DNA of 64,000 nucleotides from positions 1,087,501 to 1,151,500 of the forward strand of contig NZ_CP076723.1 in NCBI RefSeq assembly GCF_018986915.1, written 5' to 3'. The first letter of the stretch is position 1; each line of letters starts with the position of its first letter. Positions 56,839-64,000 of the stretch are shown here, in pieces. The notes under the pieces were generated by a model that searched no databases, was not told the origin of the DNA, and was given only the letters and a program-made list of their open reading frames with translations. A program made the translations under genes and the position numbers. Source of the DNA: Geomonas oryzisoli. GTDB lineage: Bacteria > Desulfobacterota > Desulfuromonadia > Geobacterales > Geobacteraceae.

Positions 56839-57189
56839 GATGTCCTCCCGGATGTTGTGCCGTTTTCCCTTTCTTTTACAACTGGCGTACCAAAAGAGGC
56901 CAAGATGATGTCGCATGTGTAAATGCTTGATATTGCATGTCAAATTGTTGAAGGGTGTAGGCTCTCCCGGCATGCTCGGCGAAGCCTTGTCTGTGCTAAA
57001 CCTGCACAATCCAGCTGTTCGTTCTTTGGTTTCTGCTGTAATTCCGGTGGCTTGGGTGCGTTGCGAAGTCTGAACAGCAGTAGGGGAATGCACAGACGCC
57101 GTTGTACAACCCTTGCCGTCTGCTATAACGTGTGTTGTTTTTAATCGTTTTGGTGATGGCGCTCACACCCGGAAGCGGGGAGGTGACCT
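56839..57189. other. Divergent intergenic region before comEC
   Basis: 351 bases without a gene. It holds the comEC promoter (57102-57129). A TGTGTAAATGC and several AT-rich stretches near 56900 may serve the minus-strand gene, but no clear hexamer pair was found. Confidence 0.5.
57102..57129 (+). promoter_or_regulatory. Sigma70-type promoter of comEC
   Basis: TTGTAC (57102-57107) and TATAAC (57124-57129), spacer 16, with TGC directly before the -10; about 60 bases before the translation start. Confidence 0.55.
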
Positions 57190-59565
57190 CTGGAAAGACC
57201 TCTGCTGGTGCCTCTTGCCGCGCTGATCGCAGGCCTGGCGACCACTGACCTGCTCAATACCTTCCCACCCACCTGGTGCCTCGCCACCCTTCTCGGCATG
57301 ACTCTGGCCGCCTCCTTCTTCCGCTCCCGATACCCCTTTTTGATCCTTTTGGCCCTGCTCTTTTTCGTGTGGGGGCAACTGTCGTTGCAGCCGTTCCTCA
57401 GACCGCAGCCAGGTCTGGAGCGGTTTGCATCGGACCGGCCTGTGGCGATCGAGGGGACGCTGGATTGCAGACCCGAGCCGACATCCACCGGAGGGAGCAG
57501 GGTTTATCTGCGGGTGGCAGGGGTAAGCGTCGACGGCCAGGAACAGCGGGTGTCGGGGCGGCTACTGGTCTACGTGAAGGAAGGGCGGCCCGAGCTCAGC
57601 ACCGGGGACAGGATACGGTTTATTTCCCGGATCAGGATGCCGCACAACCTGGGGCTGCCTGGCGAACTCGATTCGGTGCGCAGGTTGGCTTACCAGCAGG
57701 TACACGTCACCGGCTTCGTGCTGGCGGCAGAGGACCTGGTGCTGCTGCGGGCAGGTGCGGGCCGGCTGCACGACATCGATCTGCTGGCGGCAAGGTTGGG
57801 GAATTTCATCACCAGGATCGAGCCGGGGCGGGAAGGGGGAGTCCTGAAGGCACTGCTCCTTGGGGACAGGTGGGACGTGCCGGAGCAGTTACAGGACGCT
57901 TTCGCCCGCAGCGGGGTGAATCATATCCTCTCCATTTCCGGTTTCCATGTCGGCATCGTGTTCCTGTCTCTGTGCCAATTCCTCTATTTCCTCGCCCGGC
58001 GGTCCGAGTGGCTTGCCCTGCATCTCAAGTTGAAGCCGCTGGTCATGCTGGCGTCCCTGCCGATGGTGGTGTTCTACCTGTTCCTTTCCGGCCAGGCTCC
58101 CGCAACGCTGCGCAGCGTGCTGATGATCTGCGTCGTCGTGGCGGCGCTGCAAATGAAGCGCGAAGTGGACCCTATCCACACGATCATGCTGGCCGCCTGC
58201 GCTATCCTGTTCGCCGCGCCGCAAACCGTCTTCGACGTCTCCTTTCAACTTTCTTTCCTGGCCATCTGGGGGCTGTCCGTACTGACGCCGACCCTGCCGC
58301 CCCCGCAACACAAGGGACGCCGGATGGTACGATGGGTGCTGCTGTTGCTGATCGCTTCAGTGGCAGCGATACTGGCGACTTCGGTCCATGTCGCCTACTA
58401 CTTCCAGCGTGTGTCGCTGGTGGGGCTGATCGCCAATCTCCTGGTGGTGCCGCTCATGGGCTACGGTGCTGTGGCCGTCGGTTTCAGCGGCCTGGTGCTT
58501 GGCTGTCTTTGGGAGGCACCTGCGGCTTTGTTGCTGCACGTTGCCGCCGCCTTGGTGCGCTGGTCGGACCGAGTCGTGGAGCAGTTGGCGCGCGCACCGG
58601 TGCTTACCGGTTACATCCCGGATCGCTTTGACCTCCTGCTGGCATGCCTGGTCCTTTGCGCGATTACCTTCCTAAAGACCAGGCAGCATCGTGCAGCATT
58701 CGCGATCCCGCTGCTGGTCACCCTCGCGCTTCGCGCCGTACCGGCGGCACAAGCAACGGATGGACTTTTGCGGCTGTACTTTCTGAGTGTGGGGCAAGGG
58801 GACGCTGCACTGGCTCATCTGCCGGATGGAAAGTGGATGCTCGTTGATGGTGGCGGCAATGCGACCGACGCCGACACCCGGGTGGGATCACGCCTGCTGG
58901 TGCCTGCCTTGCGGGCCCTCTCGGTGCGGCGCATCGATTACCTGGTGCTGTCACACAGTCATCCGGACCATCTGCAGGGCGTGCTGTACCTGGCCGCGAA
59001 CTACGAGGTAGGTCAATTCCTGGCCCACCCGCTCACCCTGGCGTCACCGGAGGTCCAGCAGCTGAAATGGGTGCTCGCCGCGCGCGGTATCCCGGTGCGG
59101 GAGCTTAGGGCGGAGCAGCCTCGTCTGCAGGTCGGGGGCGTGCAACTGCAGCCGTTGTGGCCGGTTGCCGGAAGCGAGCTGCAGTCGGACGCGAATGCCA
59201 CATCACTGGCCTTCAGCCTGAGTTACGGTAGGGCATCGGTTCTATTCACTGGTGACATTGGCATGAGAGAAGAGCAGGAGCTTCTTGAGCGGAGAGCTTG
59301 GCATCCCTGCAGTCTGTTAAAGGTGGCGCATCATGGCAGCAAGTACTCTTCCTGCGAGCCGTTCCTGGTAGCGGTGCAGCCGGTGGCGGCAGTCATCTCT
59401 GCAGGCTACCGAAATGTCTTCCATCTCCCTGCCATGGCAACCCTTTACAGATTGCAACGGCAGGGGGCCAGGATCTACCGAACCGACCTCGAAGGTACCA
59501 TCGTGGCGGACTGCAAAGCGGATGGTGTTGTTATATTATCGAGTCCTTGGGGGCATTTTAATTGA
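57190..59565 (+). CDS. comEC: DNA internalization competence protein ComEC/Rec2
   Basis: A protein of about 791 residues that takes single-stranded DNA across the inner membrane in natural transformation. It has an N-terminal membrane/OB region (residues 1-200), the competence domain with many membrane segments (FARSGVNHILSISGFHVGIV near 240, then SGQAPATLRSVLMIC) and a C-terminal metallo-beta-lactamase domain (LVLSHSHPDHLQG; LFTGDIG; LKVAHHGSKYSS). All parts are intact. The start is probably CTG at 57190, five bases after GGAGGT, giving MERPLLVPLAAL; the first conventional start, GTG at 57208, is 23 bases from that site. The stop overlaps the next promoter. Confidence 0.92.
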   Translation: MERPLLVPLAALIAGLATTDLLNTFPPTWCLATLLGMTLAASFFRSRYPFLILLALLFFVWGQLSLQPFLRPQPGLERFASDRPVAIEGTLDCRPEPTSTGGSRVYLRVAGVSVDGQEQRVSGRLLVYVKEGRPELSTGDRIRFISRIRMPHNLGLPGELDSVRRLAYQQVHVTGFVLAAEDLVLLRAGAGRLHDIDLLAARLGNFITRIEPGREGGVLKALLLGDRWDVPEQLQDAFARSGVNHILSISGFHVGIVFLSLCQFLYFLARRSEWLALHLKLKPLVMLASLPMVVFYLFLSGQAPATLRSVLMICVVVAALQMKREVDPIHTIMLAACAILFAAPQTVFDVSFQLSFLAIWGLSVLTPTLPPPQHKGRRMVRWVLLLLIASVAAILATSVHVAYYFQRVSLVGLIANLLVVPLMGYGAVAVGFSGLVLGCLWEAPAALLLHVAAALVRWSDRVVEQLARAPVLTGYIPDRFDLLLACLVLCAITFLKTRQHRAAFAIPLLVTLALRAVPAAQATDGLLRLYFLSVGQGDAALAHLPDGKWMLVDGGGNATDADTRVGSRLLVPALRALSVRRIDYLVLSHSHPDHLQGVLYLAANYEVGQFLAHPLTLASPEVQQLKWVLAARGIPVRELRAEQPRLQVGGVQLQPLWPVAGSELQSDANATSLAFSLSYGRASVLFTGDIGMREEQELLERRAWHPCSLLKVAHHGSKYSSCEPFLVAVQPVAAVISAGYRNVFHLPAMATLYRLQRQGARIYRTDLEGTIVADCKADGVVILSSPWGHFN

Positions 59566-59591
59566 CACTCCAGACTGCTATCTGCTAGTTT
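59562..59591 (+). promoter_or_regulatory. Promoter of the REC-GGDEF gene
   Basis: TTGACA (59562-59567) and TAGTTT (59586-59591), spacer 18. The -35 hexamer contains the comEC stop codon. Confidence 0.5.
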
Positions 59592-59640
59592 ATGCTCGCA
59601 TTGTCCCGCGTATAACCCGACAATCCAGGAGATCCGTAGT

Positions 59641-61020
59641 ATGGAGAGGATTCTTTTAGTCGAAGACGACAGCTTTTTCCGAGAGGTCTATACAGACCTG
59701 CTCAAGGAAGACGGCTATAGCGTCGAAGTGGCTGCCTCCGGAGAAGAGGCGCTGGAAATGATCGGTAGGGGAGGGTACCACCTGGTCGTCACCGACCTGG
59801 TGATGCGCGACGTGTCGGGCCTCGATATCCTGTCGGAGGTGAAGAGGCTGGATCCGGCAACCGCGGTGATTATGGTCACCGGGCATGCAAACGTAGAAAC
59901 CGCCATATACGCCCTTAAAAATGGCGCCACCGACTATCTCATCAAGCCCATCAACCAGGATGAGTTCCGCCACATCGTCGCGCACTGCATGGAACAGCGC
60001 AGGCTTCTTGACGAGAACCTCGAACTGAAGGGGCTGGTCAACCTGTTCCAGGTGAGCCAGAACATCGCCAACTGCCTTGAGCTGGATCGCATCTACTCGA
60101 TGCTCACGGATGCCGTCGTAAAAGAAGTAGGCGCCACCCGGGCCCTGGGATATTTCACCGACAACGGACAGCTGATGCTGCGCGAACTGAAGGGGATCGA
60201 GGAGTTGAACGCGCACCTGCTGGGACAGGCGGTGATCAGCGAATGCGATCTTCGGGATGACGGCAGCTCGAATCTGCTGCTCCTGAGGAACTTCCTCCCG
60301 GAGGGCGCCGATTACGGCAACGGAGTCACCGAGGCCATGTGCGTATATCTGCGGCAGAAGGCGGAGCTGCAGGGGGTGATCATCCTGTTCAACGACCCGG
60401 GAGTCCTGTTGCCCAGGGACGTCAATCGCAAACACATCTCATTCCTGCTCGATCAAGGATCTCTAGCTCTGGACAATGCAGCACGTTACAACATCGCAAA
60501 AGATCTCCTCTACATAGATGAGTTGACCGGCCTGTACAACTACCGCTACCTCGACGTCGTGCTGGAGCGGGAACTGAAGCGCTGCGAGCGCTACGGCTCC
60601 AACCTCGGCATCCTGTTCCTCGACATCGACCTGTTCAAGTCCGTGAACGACAACTTCGGGCACCTGATCGGCAGCCGCGTGCTGCGCGAGGTCGGCTCTC
60701 TGGTCAGGAAAAGCGTGCGTGACGTGGATTCGGTGATCCGCTACGGCGGCGACGAGTACACCATCGTGCTGGTCGAGACCGGTATGGACGGGGCCGCTAT
60801 CGTAGCCGAGCGTATCCGGAAGACCATCGAGGCCCATACCTTCTCCAAGGCGGATGGTCTGGCCATCAAGCTCACCGTAAGCCTCGGCTATGCGTGTGCT
60901 CCCGATGACGCCACCACGAAGGCGGAACTGCTGGAGATGGCGGACCAGGCCATGTACCGCGGCAAGAGCGCCGGCAAGAACCGGGCTTTCCATGCGGAAA
61001 GGCTGACCACGCCGCCGTGA
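59641..61020 (+). CDS. Response regulator with GAF-like and GGDEF domains
   Basis: A 459-residue putative diguanylate cyclase. Residues 3-120 are a receiver domain (VEDD, phospho-acceptor Asp52 in LVVTDLVMRDVSG, Lys in LIKPIN). Residues about 130-285 look like a degenerate GAF domain. Residues 290-455 are a GGDEF domain: DELTGLYNYRYLD, FLDIDLFKSVNDNFGH, and RYGGDEY, where Tyr replaces the last Phe of GGDEF. An inhibitory I-site RDVD lies five residues before the motif, suggesting product feedback. The catalytic Gly-Gly-Asp/Glu residues are kept, so c-di-GMP synthesis is likely. No kinase gene is near. Confidence 0.92.
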   Translation: MERILLVEDDSFFREVYTDLLKEDGYSVEVAASGEEALEMIGRGGYHLVVTDLVMRDVSGLDILSEVKRLDPATAVIMVTGHANVETAIYALKNGATDYLIKPINQDEFRHIVAHCMEQRRLLDENLELKGLVNLFQVSQNIANCLELDRIYSMLTDAVVKEVGATRALGYFTDNGQLMLRELKGIEELNAHLLGQAVISECDLRDDGSSNLLLLRNFLPEGADYGNGVTEAMCVYLRQKAELQGVIILFNDPGVLLPRDVNRKHISFLLDQGSLALDNAARYNIAKDLLYIDELTGLYNYRYLDVVLERELKRCERYGSNLGILFLDIDLFKSVNDNFGHLIGSRVLREVGSLVRKSVRDVDSVIRYGGDEYTIVLVETGMDGAAIVAERIRKTIEAHTFSKADGLAIKLTVSLGYACAPDDATTKAELLEMADQAMYRGKSAGKNRAFHAERLTTPP

Positions 61021-61054
61021 GGTAGCTGGGGCAGGACAAAGGGACGTCGCACCG

Positions 61055-61092
61055 GACCGGGCACGGCTGCCGAGCCGGTTTTTTTGTTTTTA
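61055..61092 (+). terminator. Possible terminator after the REC-GGDEF gene
   Basis: CCGG and CGGC elements in ACCGGGCACGGCTGCCGAGC can fold before a GGTTTTTTTG run. The exact pairing is ambiguous. Confidence 0.5.
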
Positions 61093-61097
61093 AGGCC

Positions 61098-61215
61098 TTA
61101 ACGCAAAGGCGCCAAGGCGCGAAGCCGCAAAGGTGAACCGAGAATCTTAAGGATTCTGGTTTTATCCGGCTTCCGATTTTCTTGGCGCCTTAGCGGCTTT
61201 GCGTCTTTGCGTTAA
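61098..61215. repeat. Inverted repeat of the TTAACGCAAAG type, family F
   Basis: Left arm TTAACGCAAAGGCGCCAAGG and right arm, read on the other strand, TTAACGCAAAGACGCAAAGC with GCTAAGGCGCCAAG. The arms of about 35 bases flank a 45-base centre. It lies between the REC-GGDEF gene and hisS. Confidence 0.75.
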
Positions 61216-61272
61216 ATTTTCAGGTCTGTTCGTAGGCACATTTCATTTCGCAAGCGAAGAGAGGGATTAACC

Positions 61273-62520
61273 GTGGCAATCACCGGTATCAAAGGTTTCA
61301 ACGACATTCTCCCGGGCGAGGTCGAGAAGTGGCAGCACATCGAGGCCACGGCACGCCGGGTTTTCGAGCTTTACGGGCTTTCCGAGATCAGGATCCCGAT
61401 CCTGGAGAAGACCGAGCTGTTCTGCCGCTCCATCGGTGACGCCACCGACATCGTGGAGAAGGAGATGTACTCCTTCGAGGACAAGGGCGGCAACAAGGTG
61501 ACCATGCGCCCGGAGGGTACCGCGTCGGTGATGCGCGCCTACGTCGAGCACAAGATGCACGCCCTGGACCCGGTGGCGCGCCTGTACTACATGGGACCGA
61601 TGTTCCGCTACGAGCGCCCGCAGAAGGGGCGTTACCGCCAGTTCCACCAGATCGGCGCCGAGATCACCGGCGTTGCCGCTCCCACGGTTGATGCCCAAGT
61701 GCTCACCATGCTGACCCATTTCTTCCAGGAACTGGGGCTCACCGAGCCTTCGCTGCAGATCAACTCGCTGGGGTGCCCCTGCTGCCGTCCCGCGTATCGC
61801 GAGGCGCTGAAGAAGTTCCTGCTGGACCGCATCGACCAACTCTGTGACGACTGCAAGCGCCGCTACGAGACCAATCCGCTGCGCGCGCTGGACTGCAAGT
61901 CCGCGGGCTGCCAGGAAGCGACCCAGGGCGCTCCTTCCATGCTGGATCACCTCTGCGCCGAGTGCGGCGACCACTTCGACAAGACCAGGAAATACCTGGA
62001 GTTGGTCGGTACTCCGTATAGCATCAACCAGAGGATGGTGCGCGGCCTCGACTACTACACCAGGACCACCTTCGAGATGGTGACCACCATGCTGGGCGCG
62101 CAGAGCGCCGTCGCCGCCGGTGGCCGTTACGACGGACTTATCTCGTCCATCGGCGGTCCGCAGATCCCGGGTATTGGTTTCGCCATGGGGGTCGAGCGTG
62201 TCGCGCTGCTTTTGGCCGAGAAGGATTTCTCCCGTCGCCCGGATCTCTTCATCGCCGCCCTTGGTGACGAGGCTCATGCCGAAGCCTTCCGCCTCATGAG
62301 CGCCCTGCAGCGTCTGGGTCTTGCCGTGGAGATCGACTACGAAGGGAAGAGCCTGAAGAGCCAGATGCGCCGTGCCGACAAATTCAACTCTCGGTTCACG
62401 CTCATCATCGGCGGCGACGAGATCTCCCGTGGCACCGCCCCCTTGAAGAACATGGACGGCGGCACCCAGGACGAAGTTGAGCTGAAGGCAGGGGCCATTA
62501 GTTCAGCAATGACGGCGTAA
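61273..62520 (+). CDS. hisS: Histidyl-tRNA synthetase
   Basis: A 415-residue class II aminoacyl-tRNA synthetase. It has the opening GIKGFNDILPGE, motif 2 YYMGPMFRYERPQKGRYRQF, the histidine-specific RGLDYYTRTTFE (HisA) and GGRYDGL, motif 3 GIGFAMGVERVALLL, and a C-terminal anticodon-binding domain. The middle insertion has several cysteines (GCPCCRPAY; CDDCKRRYETNP; CAECGDHFD), as in many bacterial enzymes. The start is GTG at 61273 behind AGAGAGGGAT. It ends before a repeat and a strong bidirectional terminator. Confidence 0.97.
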   Translation: MAITGIKGFNDILPGEVEKWQHIEATARRVFELYGLSEIRIPILEKTELFCRSIGDATDIVEKEMYSFEDKGGNKVTMRPEGTASVMRAYVEHKMHALDPVARLYYMGPMFRYERPQKGRYRQFHQIGAEITGVAAPTVDAQVLTMLTHFFQELGLTEPSLQINSLGCPCCRPAYREALKKFLLDRIDQLCDDCKRRYETNPLRALDCKSAGCQEATQGAPSMLDHLCAECGDHFDKTRKYLELVGTPYSINQRMVRGLDYYTRTTFEMVTTMLGAQSAVAAGGRYDGLISSIGGPQIPGIGFAMGVERVALLLAEKDFSRRPDLFIAALGDEAHAEAFRLMSALQRLGLAVEIDYEGKSLKSQMRRADKFNSRFTLIIGGDEISRGTAPLKNMDGGTQDEVELKAGAISSAMTA

Positions 62521-62566
62521 TTTTAGTTCCGAAAACTGAGCGGTTCGTGCAAAGGATCGAGTGACA

Positions 62567-62660
62567 GTCCCCTCCCCCGGAGGGGGAGGGTTAGGGAGGG
62601 GGAGCGATAGCTACAACCTTTCCCCCCTCCCGACCTCCCCCCTCCGGAGGGAGGAGTGTC
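62567..62660. repeat. Dispersed C/G-rich palindromic repeat, family A, two-armed copy
   Basis: TCCCCTCCCCCGGAGGGGGA with GGGTTAGGGAGGGGGAGC faces TTTCCCCCCTCCCGACC and CCCCTCCGGAGGGAGGAG across a short centre. Confidence 0.75.
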
Positions 62661-62672
62661 ACCGCTCACATC

Positions 62673-62721
62673 AAAAAGGGGACAGGCTACTTTTTACCGT
62701 AAAGTAGCCTGTCCCCTTTTT
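62673..62721. terminator. Bidirectional terminator between hisS and the pirin gene
   Basis: A perfect 21-bp stem (62673-62693 with 62701-62721) around TTACCGT. Its ends are AAAAA and TTTTT, so it can stop transcription from both the hisS side and the convergent pirin gene. Confidence 0.9.
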
Positions 62722-62735
62722 ATCTGCACAATCGC

Positions 62736-63434
62736 TTACGGCAGTTCGAAGACCAGCGCCTCGACCGCTTCTTTCGCGGTCAGGCGCAGCAGGTCTTCGT
62801 TGCTGACCGCTGCCCCGTCTCCTGCCTCCAAAAGATGGCCGTTCACGAGCAGTTTGCCCCGCGCTACCTGCACCCAGGCATGCTGTCCCGCCGGGAGGCG
62901 ATGCACGATTTCCTCGCCCGAGTCCAGGAGTGTCGCGTATAACCGCACGTCCTGGTGGATGGTAACCGAGTCGTCATGCCCGTCCGGGGAAGCAATCAGG
63001 CGCAGGCGGCCACGCTTCTCCTGGTCCGAGAAGTACTTCTGCTCGTAGCTCGGGGTGATCCCGGTCCGCTCGGGCAGGATCCAGATCTGGAAAAAGTGGA
63101 GCGGGTCGACCTTGCTGTCGTTGAACTCGCTGTGGGTAATGCCGGTGCCGGCACTCATACGCTGCACGTCGCCGGGGCGTATCACGGAACCGGTCCCCAT
63201 GCTGTCGCGGTGCGCGAGCGCGCCTTCCAGTACGTAGGAGATGATCTCCATGTCGCGGTGCGGGTGGGTGGGGAAGCCCACTCCGGGTTTTACCCGGTCC
63301 TCGTTGATGACCCGCAGGTCCCTGAATCCCATGTAACGCCGGTCGTAGTAATCGGCGAAGGAAAAGGTGTGGTAGGTGTTGAGCCAGCCGTGATCGGCAT
63401 GGCCTCTGTCGTTTGCTCTTCTGACGGTGATCAT
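62736..63434 (-). CDS. Pirin family protein
   Basis: A 232-residue bicupin of the pirin/YhhW type. The metal-binding residues of the N-terminal cupin are in FPTHPHRDMEIISYVLEG (two His) and GTGITHSEFN (His and Glu). Members have quercetinase activity or act as regulators; the role here is unknown. The fold opens with the pirin wording HGWLNTYHTFSFADYYD and MGFRDLRVINEDRV. The ATG at 63434 lies after GGAGGACGCC; eight in-frame codons upstream were not used. The gene is divergent from dnaE. Confidence 0.92.
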   Translation of the reverse strand: MITVRRANDRGHADHGWLNTYHTFSFADYYDRRYMGFRDLRVINEDRVKPGVGFPTHPHRDMEIISYVLEGALAHRDSMGTGSVIRPGDVQRMSAGTGITHSEFNDSKVDPLHFFQIWILPERTGITPSYEQKYFSDQEKRGRLRLIASPDGHDDSVTIHQDVRLYATLLDSGEEIVHRLPAGQHAWVQVARGKLLVNGHLLEAGDGAAVSNEDLLRLTAKEAVEALVFELP

Positions 63435-63685
63435 GGCGTCCTCCTGCCTAAGTTTCACGAATCGTTACAAAAGCCAAACCGTTTGACCTTGTATAATTTG
63501 ATATTAAAGTATATAGCTCCGGTTTGTCAACGGTGTGTCATACTTTGGCCTTTACATCGGCAGCCCCCTAGTGCTAAAACTTCCCTTATTTTTATTGCTC
63601 ATCAGCAACTGGAGCCCGTTGAGCCACGGCTCCTTTTGTCTTTTCTATTCAATCAGTTTCGGTTTCTCGTTAGGGCCTCGGATTT

Positions 63686-64000
63686 ATGGATTCACCTGCC
63701 AATTTCGTACATCTTCATCTGCACTCCCAGTACTCCCTGCTGGACGGCGCCATCCGCATCGGCGACCTGGTCAAGAAGGCCAAGGAATACCACATGCCTG
63801 CGGTGGCGGTTACCGACCACGGCAACATGTTCGGCTCCCTCGAGTTCTTCCTGAAGGCCCAGGACAAGGGGGTCAAGCCGATCCTCGGCTGTGAAGTCTA
63901 TATCGCCCCCGGCTCCCGTCTCGACAAGAAAGCCCCCACCGCCGCTGACCCGGTCACCAGCTACCACCTCATCCTGCTGGCCGAGAACATGACCGGTTTC
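63686..64000 (+). CDS. dnaE: DNA polymerase III alpha subunit, N-terminal part
   Basis: The first 105 codons of dnaE, cut by the window end. The sequence opens with the PHP domain of the replicative polymerase: FVHLHLHSQYSLLDGAIRI, then VAVTDHGNMFGSLEFF and PILGCEVYIAPGSR. These motifs are typical of DnaE1. The ATG at 63686 has only a weak TTAGGG site, but no better start is near and the family N-terminus begins here. The upstream 251-base gap is AT-rich and divergent with the pirin gene; it contains TTGACC and TATA-like stretches but no single convincing promoter. Confidence 0.95.
   Translation, partial: MDSPANFVHLHLHSQYSLLDGAIRIGDLVKKAKEYHMPAVAVTDHGNMFGSLEFFLKAQDKGVKPILGCEVYIAPGSRLDKKAPTAADPVTSYHLILLAENMTGF

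Overview
The window comes from a high-GC, anaerobic, metal-reducing deltaproteobacterium, most likely a member of the Geobacterales (Geobacter/Geomonas/Citrifermentans type). This is inferred from gene content: a Tat-exported hybS-A-B-L uptake [NiFe]-hydrogenase with all its maturation genes, a decaheme cytochrome next to an MtrB-type outer-membrane barrel, many two-component and c-di-GMP proteins, and a dense set of short palindromic repeats between genes. No rRNA, tRNA, CRISPR array, phage or transposase gene was seen.

Layout. 1-3.5 kb: chemotaxis (the tail of one chemoreceptor, cheW, a complete chemoreceptor and a decayed cheW copy). 3.8-11 kb: a NimA-like flavoprotein, butyrate kinase overlapping a phosphate butyryltransferase fused to an HTH-cupin regulator, then a lipid-type set (glycerophosphodiesterase, acyltransferase-hydrolase fusion, HAD phosphatase) and a small membrane protein. 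11-18.1 kb: rsgA, a spermidine-synthase-like protein, a zinc-ribbon protein, and a signalling set of MEDS-PAS kinase, sigma54-type response regulator and soluble kinase. 18.1-30.8 kb: the hydrogenase locus hypA, hybS-A-B-L, protease, tatA, hypB-F-C-D-E. A consensus sigma54 promoter precedes hybS. The order gives synthesis, metal-centre assembly (HypA-F), C-terminal processing (protease) and Tat export (TatA) in one block.

30.9-38.9 kb: a PilZ protein, a class III aminotransferase, a response regulator with a MshEN-like front end, an ammonium transporter with a sigma54 promoter, and a cluster of AcuC-type deacetylase, two proteins of unknown role and a 31-residue membrane peptide, followed by a CoA-binding protein and a membrane protein. 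39-44.6 kb: an orphan Mla-type ABC ATPase, an MtrA-like decaheme cytochrome, an MtrB-like barrel, an ABC substrate-binding protein and a single-domain response regulator. This is the most unusual assembly in the window and looks like an electron conduit across the outer membrane.

44.7-64 kb: mostly core genes. These are sppA, yceD-rpmF-plsX-fabH-fabD-fabG, acpP, fabF-rpiB, glyA, comEC, hisS and the start of dnaE, with a radical SAM protein, a Fis-type HTH protein, a REC-GGDEF protein and a pirin among them. Starts were set by ribosome-binding-site position. Several genes appear to use TTG, GTG, CTG or possibly ATC. All functional calls rest on reading motifs and gene order; no database search was run.
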